DNA of 5,372 nucleotides from Pelomonas sp036401055 (GTDB lineage: Bacteria > Pseudomonadota > Gammaproteobacteria > Burkholderiales > Burkholderiaceae_C), in NCBI GenBank assembly GCA_036401055.1, contig DASWWC010000037.1:1-5372 (forward strand), read 5' to 3'. The first letter of the stretch is position 1. Every line of letters begins with the position of its first letter. The notes beneath the pieces were generated by a model that was not told where the DNA came from, ran no database searches, and was given only the letters and a program-made list of their open reading frames with translations. The position numbers and the translations under genes were made by a program. Below, piece by piece: positions 1 to 5,372 of this stretch.

Positions 1-1326
1 GCGCTGGTGCTGGCGCTGCCGCCCGTGCAGGCGCTGGGCCGCCTGGCCGATGCCGACGCCGATGCGCAAGCCTGCATCGCCGCGCTGGCCGACGCGCCGC
101 CGGCCTGGGTCGTCGTGGACCACTACGGCCTGGACGCAGCCTGGCACGCCGCTGTGCGAGCCGCGCTGGCATGCCGCATCGCCGCCATCGACGACCTGGC
201 CGACCGGCCGCTGGACGCGGACGCGCTGATCGACCACAACCTCGTGCCCGCCGGCACGCACCGCGAGCGCTACGCCGCCGTGTTGCAGCGCGAGCCCGCA
301 CGCTGGCTGTGCGGTCCCCGCCATGCGCTGCTGGGCCCGGCCTATGCCGACCTGCCGCCCTTCGTCGTCGGCGACGCGGTGCGCAGCCTGGGCATCTTCA
401 TGGGCGGCACCGATCCGCTGGGGCTGAGCGCCACCGTGCTGGCCGCCTGCCGCGACGCCGGCTTCGCGGGCCCCGTCGAGATCGTCAGCACGCCGGCCTC
501 GCCCGCCCTGCCCGCGCTGCAAGCGGCCATCGCCGCCGACGGCCGTGCGACGCTGAGCCTGGACCTGCCCGACCTGGCCGCCTTCTACGCCCGCCACGAC
601 CTGCAGATCGGCGCCGGCGGCGGCGCGGCCTGGGAGCGCTGCGCGGTGGGCGTGCCCAGCCTGACGCTGTGCGTGGCCGACAACCAGCGCGCCGTCATCC
701 CGGCGCTCGTCGCAATGGGCGCGACCGCGGGCGCCGAAGGCATCACGCGCGAAGCCATCGCCGCCGCGCTGCGCCCGCTGCTGGCCGACGCTTCGCGGCG
801 CCGGCAACTGAGCCAGACCGCATCGACCGTGGTGGACGGCTGGGGCGCCCGCCGTGTGGCGCTGGCCCTGTGCGCAGGCCAACGCCCCTCGCTGCGCCCG
901 GCCACGATGGCCGACGCCGAGCTGCTCTGGCAGTGGCGCAACCACCCGGCCACGCGCGCCGTGTCGCGCCAGCCGGACGAGATCCCGCTGGCCTCGCACC
1001 GCCAGTGGCTGCAACGCCTGCTGTACGCCGGTCGCAGCCGGCTGCACGTGGCCGCGCTGGGCGGGACGCACTTCGGCGTCATCCGCTTCGACCCGCTGCA
1101 GGCCGACACCTGGGAGGTGTCGCTCTACCTCGCGCCCCAGCTGCACGGCCTGGGCCTGGGCACCACGCTTTTGCAGGCCGGCGAGGCGGCGCTGCGCCAG
1201 CACCTGGGCCGGCCGCTGCGCGTCCATGCCGAGGTGCTGCCCGGCAACACCGGCTCGCTGCGGCTGTTCGAGTCGGCCGGCTACAGGCAGCAACCCGCCG
1301 GTCACTGGATCAAGCCGCTCGCCTGA
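1..1326 (+). CDS. PseG-PseH fusion: UDP-diacetamido-trideoxy-altrose hydrolase with C-terminal GNAT acetyltransferase (5' partial)
   Basis: The reading frame is open at base 1, so the true start lies to the left; by comparison with PseG proteins roughly 40-60 N-terminal residues are missing, including the GxGH segment with the catalytic histidine. Numbering from the GTG at base 7, the PseG part covers residues 1 to about 290, with DHYG (38-41), IDDLADRP (61-68), MGGTDP (132-137), GAGGGAAWER (202-211) and ADNQ (224-227), all typical of PseG. A GNAT domain follows directly at about residues 296-430 (from about base 890): LRPATMADAELLWQWRNHP opens it, QLHGLGLG (378-385) is the acetyl-CoA-binding Q-x-x-G-x-G motif, and GNTGSLRLFESAGY is the usual GNAT end. 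By family knowledge PseH acetylates N4 of the UDP-altrose sugar and PseG then removes UDP; both are cytoplasmic. The order is reversed in the polypeptide. There is no frameshift and almost no linker. That both activities reside here is inferred from motifs; the GNAT substrate is the less certain part. Confidence 0.9.
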   Translation, partial: ALVLALPPVQALGRLADADADAQACIAALADAPPAWVVVDHYGLDAAWHAAVRAALACRIAAIDDLADRPLDADALIDHNLVPAGTHRERYAAVLQREPARWLCGPRHALLGPAYADLPPFVVGDAVRSLGIFMGGTDPLGLSATVLAACRDAGFAGPVEIVSTPASPALPALQAAIAADGRATLSLDLPDLAAFYARHDLQIGAGGGAAWERCAVGVPSLTLCVADNQRAVIPALVAMGATAGAEGITREAIAAALRPLLADASRRRQLSQTASTVVDGWGARRVALALCAGQRPSLRPATMADAELLWQWRNHPATRAVSRQPDEIPLASHRQWLQRLLYAGRSRLHVAALGGTHFGVIRFDPLQADTWEVSLYLAPQLHGLGLGTTLLQAGEAALRQHLGRPLRVHAEVLPGNTGSLRLFESAGYRQQPAGHWIKPLA

Positions 1327-1396
1327 ACGCTGTTCGCCCGGCCGGTCAAGCGGGCGGTGTGCGAGCATCGCGGGCGTCCTGTCTCCCCAGCCTGCC
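1327..1396 (+). other. Gap between the pseG-pseH fusion and pseI
   Basis: This 70-nt gap is the only real intergenic space in the window. It holds an inverted repeat (listed separately). No convincing -35/-10 pair is visible and there is no purine-rich Shine-Dalgarno sequence close to the pseI ATG; the bases just before it are pyrimidine-rich (ccccagcctgcc). Co-transcription of pseI with the upstream fusion gene is the simplest reading, but a promoter here cannot be excluded by eye. Confidence 0.5.
1335..1356 (+). repeat. Short GC-rich inverted repeat upstream of pseI
   Basis: CGCCCG (1335-1340) and CGGGCG (1351-1356) can pair as a 6-bp stem with a 10-nt loop, a few bases after the stop codon of the fusion gene. 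No T-run follows, so it is not a canonical Rho-independent terminator. It might protect an RNA 3' end or partly attenuate transcription, but in DNA this GC-rich a 6-bp repeat can easily arise by chance. Confidence 0.3.
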
Positions 1397-2440
1397 ATGC
1401 ACATCGCCGAGCGCCCCATCAACGCCCAGCACCGCCCCTATCTCATCGCCGAGATGTCGGGCAACCACAACCAGTCGCTGGCGCGCGCGCTGCAGATCGT
1501 CGACGCGGCCGCTGCGTCGGGCGCCGACGCGATCAAGCTGCAGACCTACACCGCCGACACGATGACGCTGAAGGTCGACGCGCCGGACTTCATCGTGCAG
1601 GACAAGCACAGCCTGTGGGCCGGCCGCCATTTGCACGACCTCTACGACGAGGCCCACACGCCGTGGGACTGGCACGCGCCCATCATGGCCCGCGCCAAGG
1701 AGCACGGCATGCACTGCTTCAGCACGCCGTTCGACGACACGTCGGTGGACTTCCTGGAAAGCCTGGGCGTGCCCGCGTACAAGATCGCGTCCTTCGAGCT
1801 GACCGACCTGCCGCTGATCCGCAAGGTGGCGTCCACGGGCAAGCCCATGATCATGTCCACCGGCATGGCCACGGTCGCCGAGATCGACGAGGCGGTGAAG
1901 ACCGCGCGCGCCGCCGGCTCGGGGCCGCTGATCATCCTGAAGTGCACCAGCACCTACCCGGCCACGCCGGAGAACACGCATGTGCGCACCATCCCGAACA
2001 TGCGCGAGACCTTCGGCTGTGAGGTGGGCCTGTCGGACCACACGATGGGCGTGGGCGTGTCCGTCGCCGCCGTGGCCATGGGCGCGACGCTGATCGAAAA
2101 GCACTTCACGCTGCGCCGCGCGGACGGCGGCGTGGACTCGGCCTTCTCGATGGAGCCCGAGGAATTCAAGCTGCTGCGCGTGGAGACCGAGCGCGCCTGG
2201 CAGGGCCTGGGCCATGTGGCCTACGGCGGCACGGCGGCCGAGGAAAAGTCGCGCGCCTACCGCCGCTCGCTGTACATCAGCGCGCCGGTCAAGGCCGGCG
2301 AGCCGCTGACGGCGGCCAACGTGCGCATCGTGCGCCCCGGCTTCGGCCTGGCGCCCAAGTTCTACGACCTGGTGCTGGGCCGCCGCGCCAGCCGCGACCT
2401 GACGCCGGGCACGGCCGTCAACTGGGACTGCCTGGCTTAG
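1397..2440 (+). CDS. pseI: Pseudaminic acid synthase PseI
   Basis: This complete gene encodes 347 residues, the usual length for PseI/NeuB synthases. The enzyme condenses 2,4-diacetamido-2,4,6-trideoxy-L-altrose with phosphoenolpyruvate to give pseudaminic acid and phosphate, in the cytoplasm. The NeuB TIM-barrel covers about residues 15-270, with IAEMSGNHN (17-25), KLQTYTADT (47-55), FSTPFD (108-113), YKIAS (128-132), STGMA (154-158), LKCTSTYP (181-188), LSDHT (212-216) and EKHFTL (234-239). His215 and His236 match the metal-binding histidines described for NeuB. A C-terminal SAF/antifreeze-like domain covers about 288-347, with Arg313 in the VRPG segment where NeuB has its substrate-contacting arginine. 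The wording IAEMSGNHN and DEAHTPWDWH favours PseI over sialic acid (NeuB) or legionaminic acid (LegI) synthases, and the adjacent PseG agrees. The ATG at 1397 is chosen because it sits just before the conserved N-terminus; no good ribosome-binding site is visible. The stop codon overlaps that of the convergent luxC-like gene. Confidence 0.96.
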   Translation: MHIAERPINAQHRPYLIAEMSGNHNQSLARALQIVDAAAASGADAIKLQTYTADTMTLKVDAPDFIVQDKHSLWAGRHLHDLYDEAHTPWDWHAPIMARAKEHGMHCFSTPFDDTSVDFLESLGVPAYKIASFELTDLPLIRKVASTGKPMIMSTGMATVAEIDEAVKTARAAGSGPLIILKCTSTYPATPENTHVRTIPNMRETFGCEVGLSDHTMGVGVSVAAVAMGATLIEKHFTLRRADGGVDSAFSMEPEEFKLLRVETERAWQGLGHVAYGGTAAEEKSRAYRRSLYISAPVKAGEPLTAANVRIVRPGFGLAPKFYDLVLGRRASRDLTPGTAVNWDCLA

Positions 2441-2451
2441 TCCATCCAGGC
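2430..2451. repeat. Inverted repeat centred on the overlapping convergent stop codons
   Basis: GCCTGG (2430-2435) and CCAGGC (2446-2451) form a perfect 6-bp inverted repeat around a 10-nt loop that contains both stop codons (TAG of pseI at 2438-2440, TAA of luxC on the other strand at 2439-2437). Being symmetrical, it could fold in transcripts from either side and is the only candidate for a shared bidirectional end signal here. There is no T-run on either side, so it is at best a weak or atypical terminator. Part of the symmetry is simply that both coding ends contain GCCTGG. Confidence 0.35.
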
Positions 2452-3654
2452 GATGCGGCGCGTGAACGCCGCCCACAGATCCTGACCGTCCCAGACCGGG
2501 TCGAAGTCCAGCGCCCGGCCCACCGGCACGATGCGGTCGATGCCAGCCACGGGCTGCGCGGCCAGCCAGGCCTGCCAGCGCTCGGCACCCAGCCCGAACT
2601 GCGACACCGTCTGCACGCGCCGGCTCCACAGCGGCGCCAGCTGCCCGAACTGCTCGAAGCTGGCCTCGTGGAACAGGCCGCCGCCGCAGTGCGCCTCGGG
2701 CAGTACGGCGGGCGCGTCCAGCCACACGCGCTGCAGCACGCTGCGCGTCGTCGGCAGCACCTGCACGCCGGGCTGGGCCATGGCCAGCAGGTCCACGGCC
2801 ACGCGCTTGTTCATCGCGTCGGCCGCCTCCAGCCCGTGCGCGAAGCCGGCCACGCGCTGCGCCACCGCAGCCCAGAAGCGTTCAGCCCCGGCCCGCGCGG
2901 CCGCCGCCTCGCCGTGCCACAGCACCAGGCGTGGCGACGAGCAGGCCATCTGGCCGAAGCTGTAGGCATCGGCGGTGAAGCGCTGCGCCAGCTGTGCCAG
3001 CGCGGTGTCGTCCAGCGCGGCCACGGCGGCCACGTCCAGCACGGCCAGCGAGAACTTGTCGGGGAAGCACAGCTCGGTGGCCGTGGTGGGCAGCGGCAGT
3101 GCCCGCAGCGCGCGCACCGCGTTGTCGCCGCCCCAGACGATGCGTATGTCGCAGGCGGCGCTGAGCCGGCCGCTGATGGCGTCGTCGTGGCCGTAGCGCA
3201 GCACCAGCACGCGGCGCGCGATCTCCTGCCATTCGGGCAGCGCCAGCTGCCGGGCCAGCACGCCCAGCAGGCAGCGGGTCTGTTCGCTGTCGCGCGAGGA
3301 CAGGCGCACCACGCTGCGGTTGCCGCACAGCAGCGACAGCATCCACGAGTAGACGAAGATGGTGTCCACGTTGCCCGGCGCAACGTGGAAGCACAGGCCG
3401 CGCGGCTGCAGCCAGCCGCCGCCCTCGGCGCGGGCACGCTGCGCCTCGACCAACGTGCGCAGGTGCGCCGGCCGCAGCCAGAAGCCCAGCGCCACCAGCT
3501 CCGCATGCGCCCGAGCCTCCGGCGACTGCGTCAGCGCGCGCGATAACGCGGCGGCGAACGCGAGCTGCAGCTCGCCGAACACCGGCAGGTCGGGCGCGGC
3601 CAGCAGGTCTTCCAGCCGGCCGCCGGTCGGCAGCAGCACATCGGGTTCGGACAT
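2437..3654 (-). CDS. LuxC-family acyl-CoA / acyl-protein reductase
   Basis: The product is 405 residues from the chosen ATG and belongs to the LuxC branch of the aldehyde dehydrogenase superfamily, which reduces an activated acyl thioester with NADPH to an aldehyde. Visible motifs are CFHVAPGNVDTIF (88-100) and CGNRSVVRLSSRD (110-122) in the nucleotide-binding region, IRIVWGGDNAVRALR (170-184), PDKFSLAVLD (198-207), the nucleophile motif QMACSSPR with Cys238, QTVSQFGL (348-355), and the C-terminal stretch IDRIVPVGRALDFDPVWDG. Luminous-bacterial LuxC is about 480 residues, so this protein is shorter, mainly at the variable N-terminus. The ATG at 3654 lies 5 nt after the luxE stop with a weak AGG about 10 nt upstream; a GTG at 3663 overlapping that stop (GTGA) would add three residues. 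It is the last gene of the minus-strand operon. The family is clear; the substrate is unknown, and no luciferase is present, so a role in light production is unlikely. Confidence 0.9.
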   Translation of the reverse strand: MSEPDVLLPTGGRLEDLLAAPDLPVFGELQLAFAAALSRALTQSPEARAHAELVALGFWLRPAHLRTLVEAQRARAEGGGWLQPRGLCFHVAPGNVDTIFVYSWMLSLLCGNRSVVRLSSRDSEQTRCLLGVLARQLALPEWQEIARRVLVLRYGHDDAISGRLSAACDIRIVWGGDNAVRALRALPLPTTATELCFPDKFSLAVLDVAAVAALDDTALAQLAQRFTADAYSFGQMACSSPRLVLWHGEAAAARAGAERFWAAVAQRVAGFAHGLEAADAMNKRVAVDLLAMAQPGVQVLPTTRSVLQRVWLDAPAVLPEAHCGGGLFHEASFEQFGQLAPLWSRRVQTVSQFGLGAERWQAWLAAQPVAGIDRIVPVGRALDFDPVWDGQDLWAAFTRRIAWMD

Positions 3655-3659
3655 CGTCG

Positions 3660-4751
3660 TCACGCCTGGGCGGCCAGGCCGGGTTGGGTGTCGCTGCAGC
3701 CGCGCAGCTCGGCGCGCGGCAAGCGGCCGTGCACATGGAAGTAGCGGCCACGGCGGCCACAGGGGCAGTCGTCCTCGCCCAGCAGCACGCCGCGGTCCTC
3801 GGTCAGCAGGCTGTGGCCGGGGTAGCTGTGCGGCAGGCAGGACAGCACCTGCAGCAGGCCCTCGCGGCCTGGCGGCAGCACGGACCAGTCGGCCGCGTCG
3901 CGCACCAGCACGTCGGCGAAGGCCGGTGCATGCAGGTGGCCTTGCTCGCATTCGACGAACACCGAGCCCACCTGCTCCACCATGCCGTAGAAGTTGTGGA
4001 TGCGCACGTCGCCCAGCAGTTCGCGCAGGCTGGCCTTGAAGGTGGCGTTGTCCACCGCCTGGTCGACCAGCTTCTTCCAGCCGCCGCTGTGGATCAGCAC
4101 CAGGCCGGACAGGTCGACTTGCTCGCCGGCCTCGCGCAGCGCCTGCGCGAAGTGCTGCCAGACCATGAAGGTGAAGCCGAAGGCCAGCTTGGGGACGCCG
4201 CGGTGCTTGTCGGCGAAGGCGCGCAGCGCATCCAGGTCCAGGCTCATGTCGTCGCGCAGCGCGTAGACATGCTGGCGACCCAGCGTGGACAGGCCCAGGA
4301 TGCCGGCGCCGCGCGCCGAGAAGCTCTGCCTATCCTTGATGACGCCGGGGTGGTCGATGATGAGCATGGGCAGCCGCGCCGGGCCGAGGAAGCTCTGCAT
4401 GATGCGCGCCAGCGCCGTGGTCTGGCGTTGCGCGGTGAGCTTGTCCAGCACGATGCGCGACGGCGCCTGGCCGGTGGTGCCGGACGAGGTCAGCGTCTTG
4501 AACACCTGCTCCGGCGGCACGCTGGACAGCAGCTTGTGCTTGAACAGCTGCACCGGCAGCCAGGGCAGTTGCTCCAGCGTCAGCGGCGCGTCGGGCGCAA
4601 TGCCGTAGGCGGCCAGCAGGCGGCCGTAGTCGGCGCAGGCGGCGGCGTGGTGGCGGGTCAACGCCTGCAGCGCCGGCTCCAGCCGGGAGCGCTTCAGCGC
4701 GCGGTCGGCCTCGTAGACCGGCCAGGACAGGAATTCGTCGTGCTCAAGCAT
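3660..4751 (-). CDS. LuxE-family acyl-protein synthetase
   Basis: The product is 363 residues, close to the 370 or so of luminous-bacterial LuxE. LuxE proteins are ANL-type enzymes that adenylate a carboxylic acid with ATP and move the acyl group to a cysteine near their own C-terminus, from which LuxC reduces it. Visible motifs are the phosphate-binding loop TSSGTTGQAPSRI (88-100), DHPGVI (133-138), HSGGWKKL (221-228), NFYGMVEQVGS (253-263, the aromatic/TE-type adenylate motif), a CPCGRRGRYF segment (329-338), and GRLPRAELRGCSD (342-354). Cys352, 11 residues from the C-terminus, is where the LuxE acyl-acceptor cysteine would lie. The ATG at 4751 is supported by the LuxE-like N-terminus and by a GAGG 6 nt upstream; the frame stays open further upstream but reads only as a shadow of the ligase gene. 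It overlaps the ligase gene by 8 nt and is followed at once by luxC, so the three are probably co-translated. The natural acid substrate is not identifiable. Confidence 0.91.
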   Translation of the reverse strand: MLEHDEFLSWPVYEADRALKRSRLEPALQALTRHHAAACADYGRLLAAYGIAPDAPLTLEQLPWLPVQLFKHKLLSSVPPEQVFKTLTSSGTTGQAPSRIVLDKLTAQRQTTALARIMQSFLGPARLPMLIIDHPGVIKDRQSFSARGAGILGLSTLGRQHVYALRDDMSLDLDALRAFADKHRGVPKLAFGFTFMVWQHFAQALREAGEQVDLSGLVLIHSGGWKKLVDQAVDNATFKASLRELLGDVRIHNFYGMVEQVGSVFVECEQGHLHAPAFADVLVRDAADWSVLPPGREGLLQVLSCLPHSYPGHSLLTEDRGVLLGEDDCPCGRRGRYFHVHGRLPRAELRGCSDTQPGLAAQA

Positions 4752-5372
4752 GGGCGGCCTCGCGCTCGTCCAGCAGCGCCTGCAGGCGCGCGTACAGGGG
4801 CTTGCCATTGCTGCCCAGCGGCAGCGCGTCCACCGGCCAGGCCTGTACCGCGTGGTGGGCACAGCGCAGCTGCGCGGCCAGCTCGCGCGCCAGCGCCTGG
4901 CAGGCGTCGGCATCCAGGCCCACCAGCGCGAGCTGCAGGCGGTCGTCACGGCCCACCACGCCGGCCTGCAGGCCGCGCGCGCGCAGCATCTGCTCGACCT
5001 CGTCGAGGTTGACGCGGTGGCCGAACAGCTTCACGAAGCGCTTGAGCCGGCCGGTGATCCAGTGGAAGCCGTCGGCGTCGCGGCGCGCCAGGTCGCCGGT
5101 GCGCAGCCACTCGACCTCCGCACCGCGCAGCAGGTCGGCCGGCGCCTCGGCATAGCCCAGCATCACGTTGGGTCCGCGGTAGGCCAGCTCGCCCTCGGCG
5201 GCGCCGGTGGCCGGCTGGCCGTCGGCCAGCAGGATGGCCAGCTCGCCGCCGGGGATCGCGATGCCGATGCTGCCGGCCTTCTCCGCCAGGCGCTCCGGCG
5301 GCAGGTAGGCGATGCGCGCGGTGGCCTCGGTCTGCCCGTACATGACGAACAGGCGCCGGCCCGCCGTGGCAG
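4744..5372 (-). CDS. ANL-superfamily AMP-forming acyl ligase, C-terminal part (5' partial)
   Basis: About 208 residues are visible and the frame is open through base 5372, so the N-terminal half or more, with the phosphate-binding loop, lies to the right. Numbering from the first whole codon (5370), motifs are MYGQTEATAR (10-19, the A5 substrate/adenylate motif), GSIGIAIPGG (33-42), GELAYRGPNVMLGY (60-73), RTGDLA with ribose-binding Asp93 (A7), GRLKRFVKLFGHRV (107-120, A8 hinge region), and LPLGSNGKPLY with the probable catalytic Lys190 (A10). These define acyl-CoA synthetase or acyl-ACP/peptidyl-carrier ligase enzymes that activate a carboxylic acid with ATP and load it on CoA or a carrier-protein thiol. 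Which acid and which acceptor cannot be told from this part. The Met at 5341-5343 is inside the A5 motif and is not the start. It is the first visible gene of the minus-strand operon and overlaps luxE by 8 nt. Confidence 0.9.
   Translation of the reverse strand, partial: ATAGRRLFVMYGQTEATARIAYLPPERLAEKAGSIGIAIPGGELAILLADGQPATGAAEGELAYRGPNVMLGYAEAPADLLRGAEVEWLRTGDLARRDADGFHWITGRLKRFVKLFGHRVNLDEVEQMLRARGLQAGVVGRDDRLQLALVGLDADACQALARELAAQLRCAHHAVQAWPVDALPLGSNGKPLYARLQALLDEREAAHA
4758..4761 (-). promoter_or_regulatory. Ribosome-binding site of the luxE-like gene
   Basis: On the minus strand GAGG lies 6 nt before the ATG at 4751, inside the end of the ligase gene (…GCGAGGCCGCCCATG). It is the clearest Shine-Dalgarno sequence in the window and decides the luxE start against the longer frame that opens further upstream. 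Confidence 0.6.

Noticed and set aside
854..1396. Upstream extension of the pseI frame as a longer N-terminus
   Set aside because: The extra 181 codons overlap the GNAT domain in another frame and resemble nothing; the conserved PseI N-terminus begins at the ATG at 1397.
171..1565. Plus-strand open frame (464 codons) overlapping the pseG-pseH fusion
   Set aside because: The product is an Arg/Ala/Pro-rich shadow in the +3 frame; the fusion gene frame carries all the conserved motifs.
1397..2440. Sialic acid (NeuB) or legionaminic acid (LegI) synthase instead of PseI
   Set aside because: The IAEMSGNHN and AHTPWDWH wording is of the PseI type and the adjacent gene is PseG-like, not a NeuC-type epimerase.
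1346..2725. Long minus-strand open frame (459 codons) antisense to pseI
   Set aside because: The translation is Arg/Gly/Ala/Val/His-rich without motifs and runs across the well-supported pseI and the end of luxC; it is a shadow.
3655..3951. N-terminal extension of the luxC-like protein to an upstream start
   Set aside because: The added residues are an Arg/Ala/Pro-rich out-of-frame reading of the luxE C-terminus; a start at the luxE stop codon fits operon packing.
4752..4949. N-terminal extension of the luxE-like protein
   Set aside because: The extension overlaps the ligase C-terminus out of frame and has no LuxE similarity; the ATG at 4751 has a good GAGG site.
3684..5012. Long plus-strand open frame (442 codons) antisense to the luxE-like and ligase genes
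   Set aside because: Its translation is low-complexity, rich in Gln, Arg, Ala, His and Val with no recognisable motif, as expected for a stop-poor antisense frame in very GC-rich DNA. The minus-strand genes under it carry clear family motifs.
2437..5372. Bioluminescence (lux) operon
   Set aside because: Only LuxC- and LuxE-like genes are present. There is no luxA, luxB or luxD in the window, the first gene is an ANL ligase, and the neighbours are sugar-biosynthesis genes.

Overview
This 5.4 kb window is very GC-rich (about 70% by eye) with strongly G/C-biased third codon positions. It looks like chromosomal DNA of a high-GC proteobacterium. A Burkholderiales (Comamonadaceae-like) host is a reasonable guess from composition and gene style, but nothing in the window proves it. 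It is a slice of a surface-sugar or flagellin-glycosylation locus, densely coding, with five protein genes. No RNA genes, insertion sequences, CRISPR arrays or phage genes were seen.

Left half, plus strand (1-2440): two consecutive genes for the late steps of pseudaminic acid (Pse) synthesis. The first, open at its 5' end, fuses a PseG-type UDP-sugar hydrolase to a PseH-type GNAT N-acetyltransferase in one polypeptide. After a 70-nt gap comes a complete pseI, which condenses the freed 2,4-diacetamido-2,4,6-trideoxy-L-altrose with PEP to give Pse. The missing pathway members (PseB, PseC, PseF) would be expected further left.

Right half, minus strand (5372-2437): a tightly packed operon running toward pseI. 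It encodes, in order of transcription, the C-terminal part of an ANL-superfamily AMP-forming ligase (open at the window edge), a LuxE-type acyl-protein synthetase, and a LuxC-type acyl-CoA/acyl-protein reductase. The ligase and luxE genes overlap by 8 nt, and luxE and luxC are separated by 5 nt, or overlap by 4 nt if a GTG start is used. The operon therefore looks translationally coupled. These genes resemble the fatty-acid reductase part of the bioluminescence system, but no luciferase or LuxD gene is present.

The two halves meet tail to tail: the pseI and luxC stop codons overlap by 4 nt, inside a short inverted repeat. The most interesting question is what the ligase-LuxE-LuxC cassette makes beside a Pse pathway. 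A plausible but unproven idea is that it activates a carboxylic acid and reduces it to an aldehyde, or hands over an acyl group, to decorate the nonulosonic acid or a neighbouring sugar of the same glycan.
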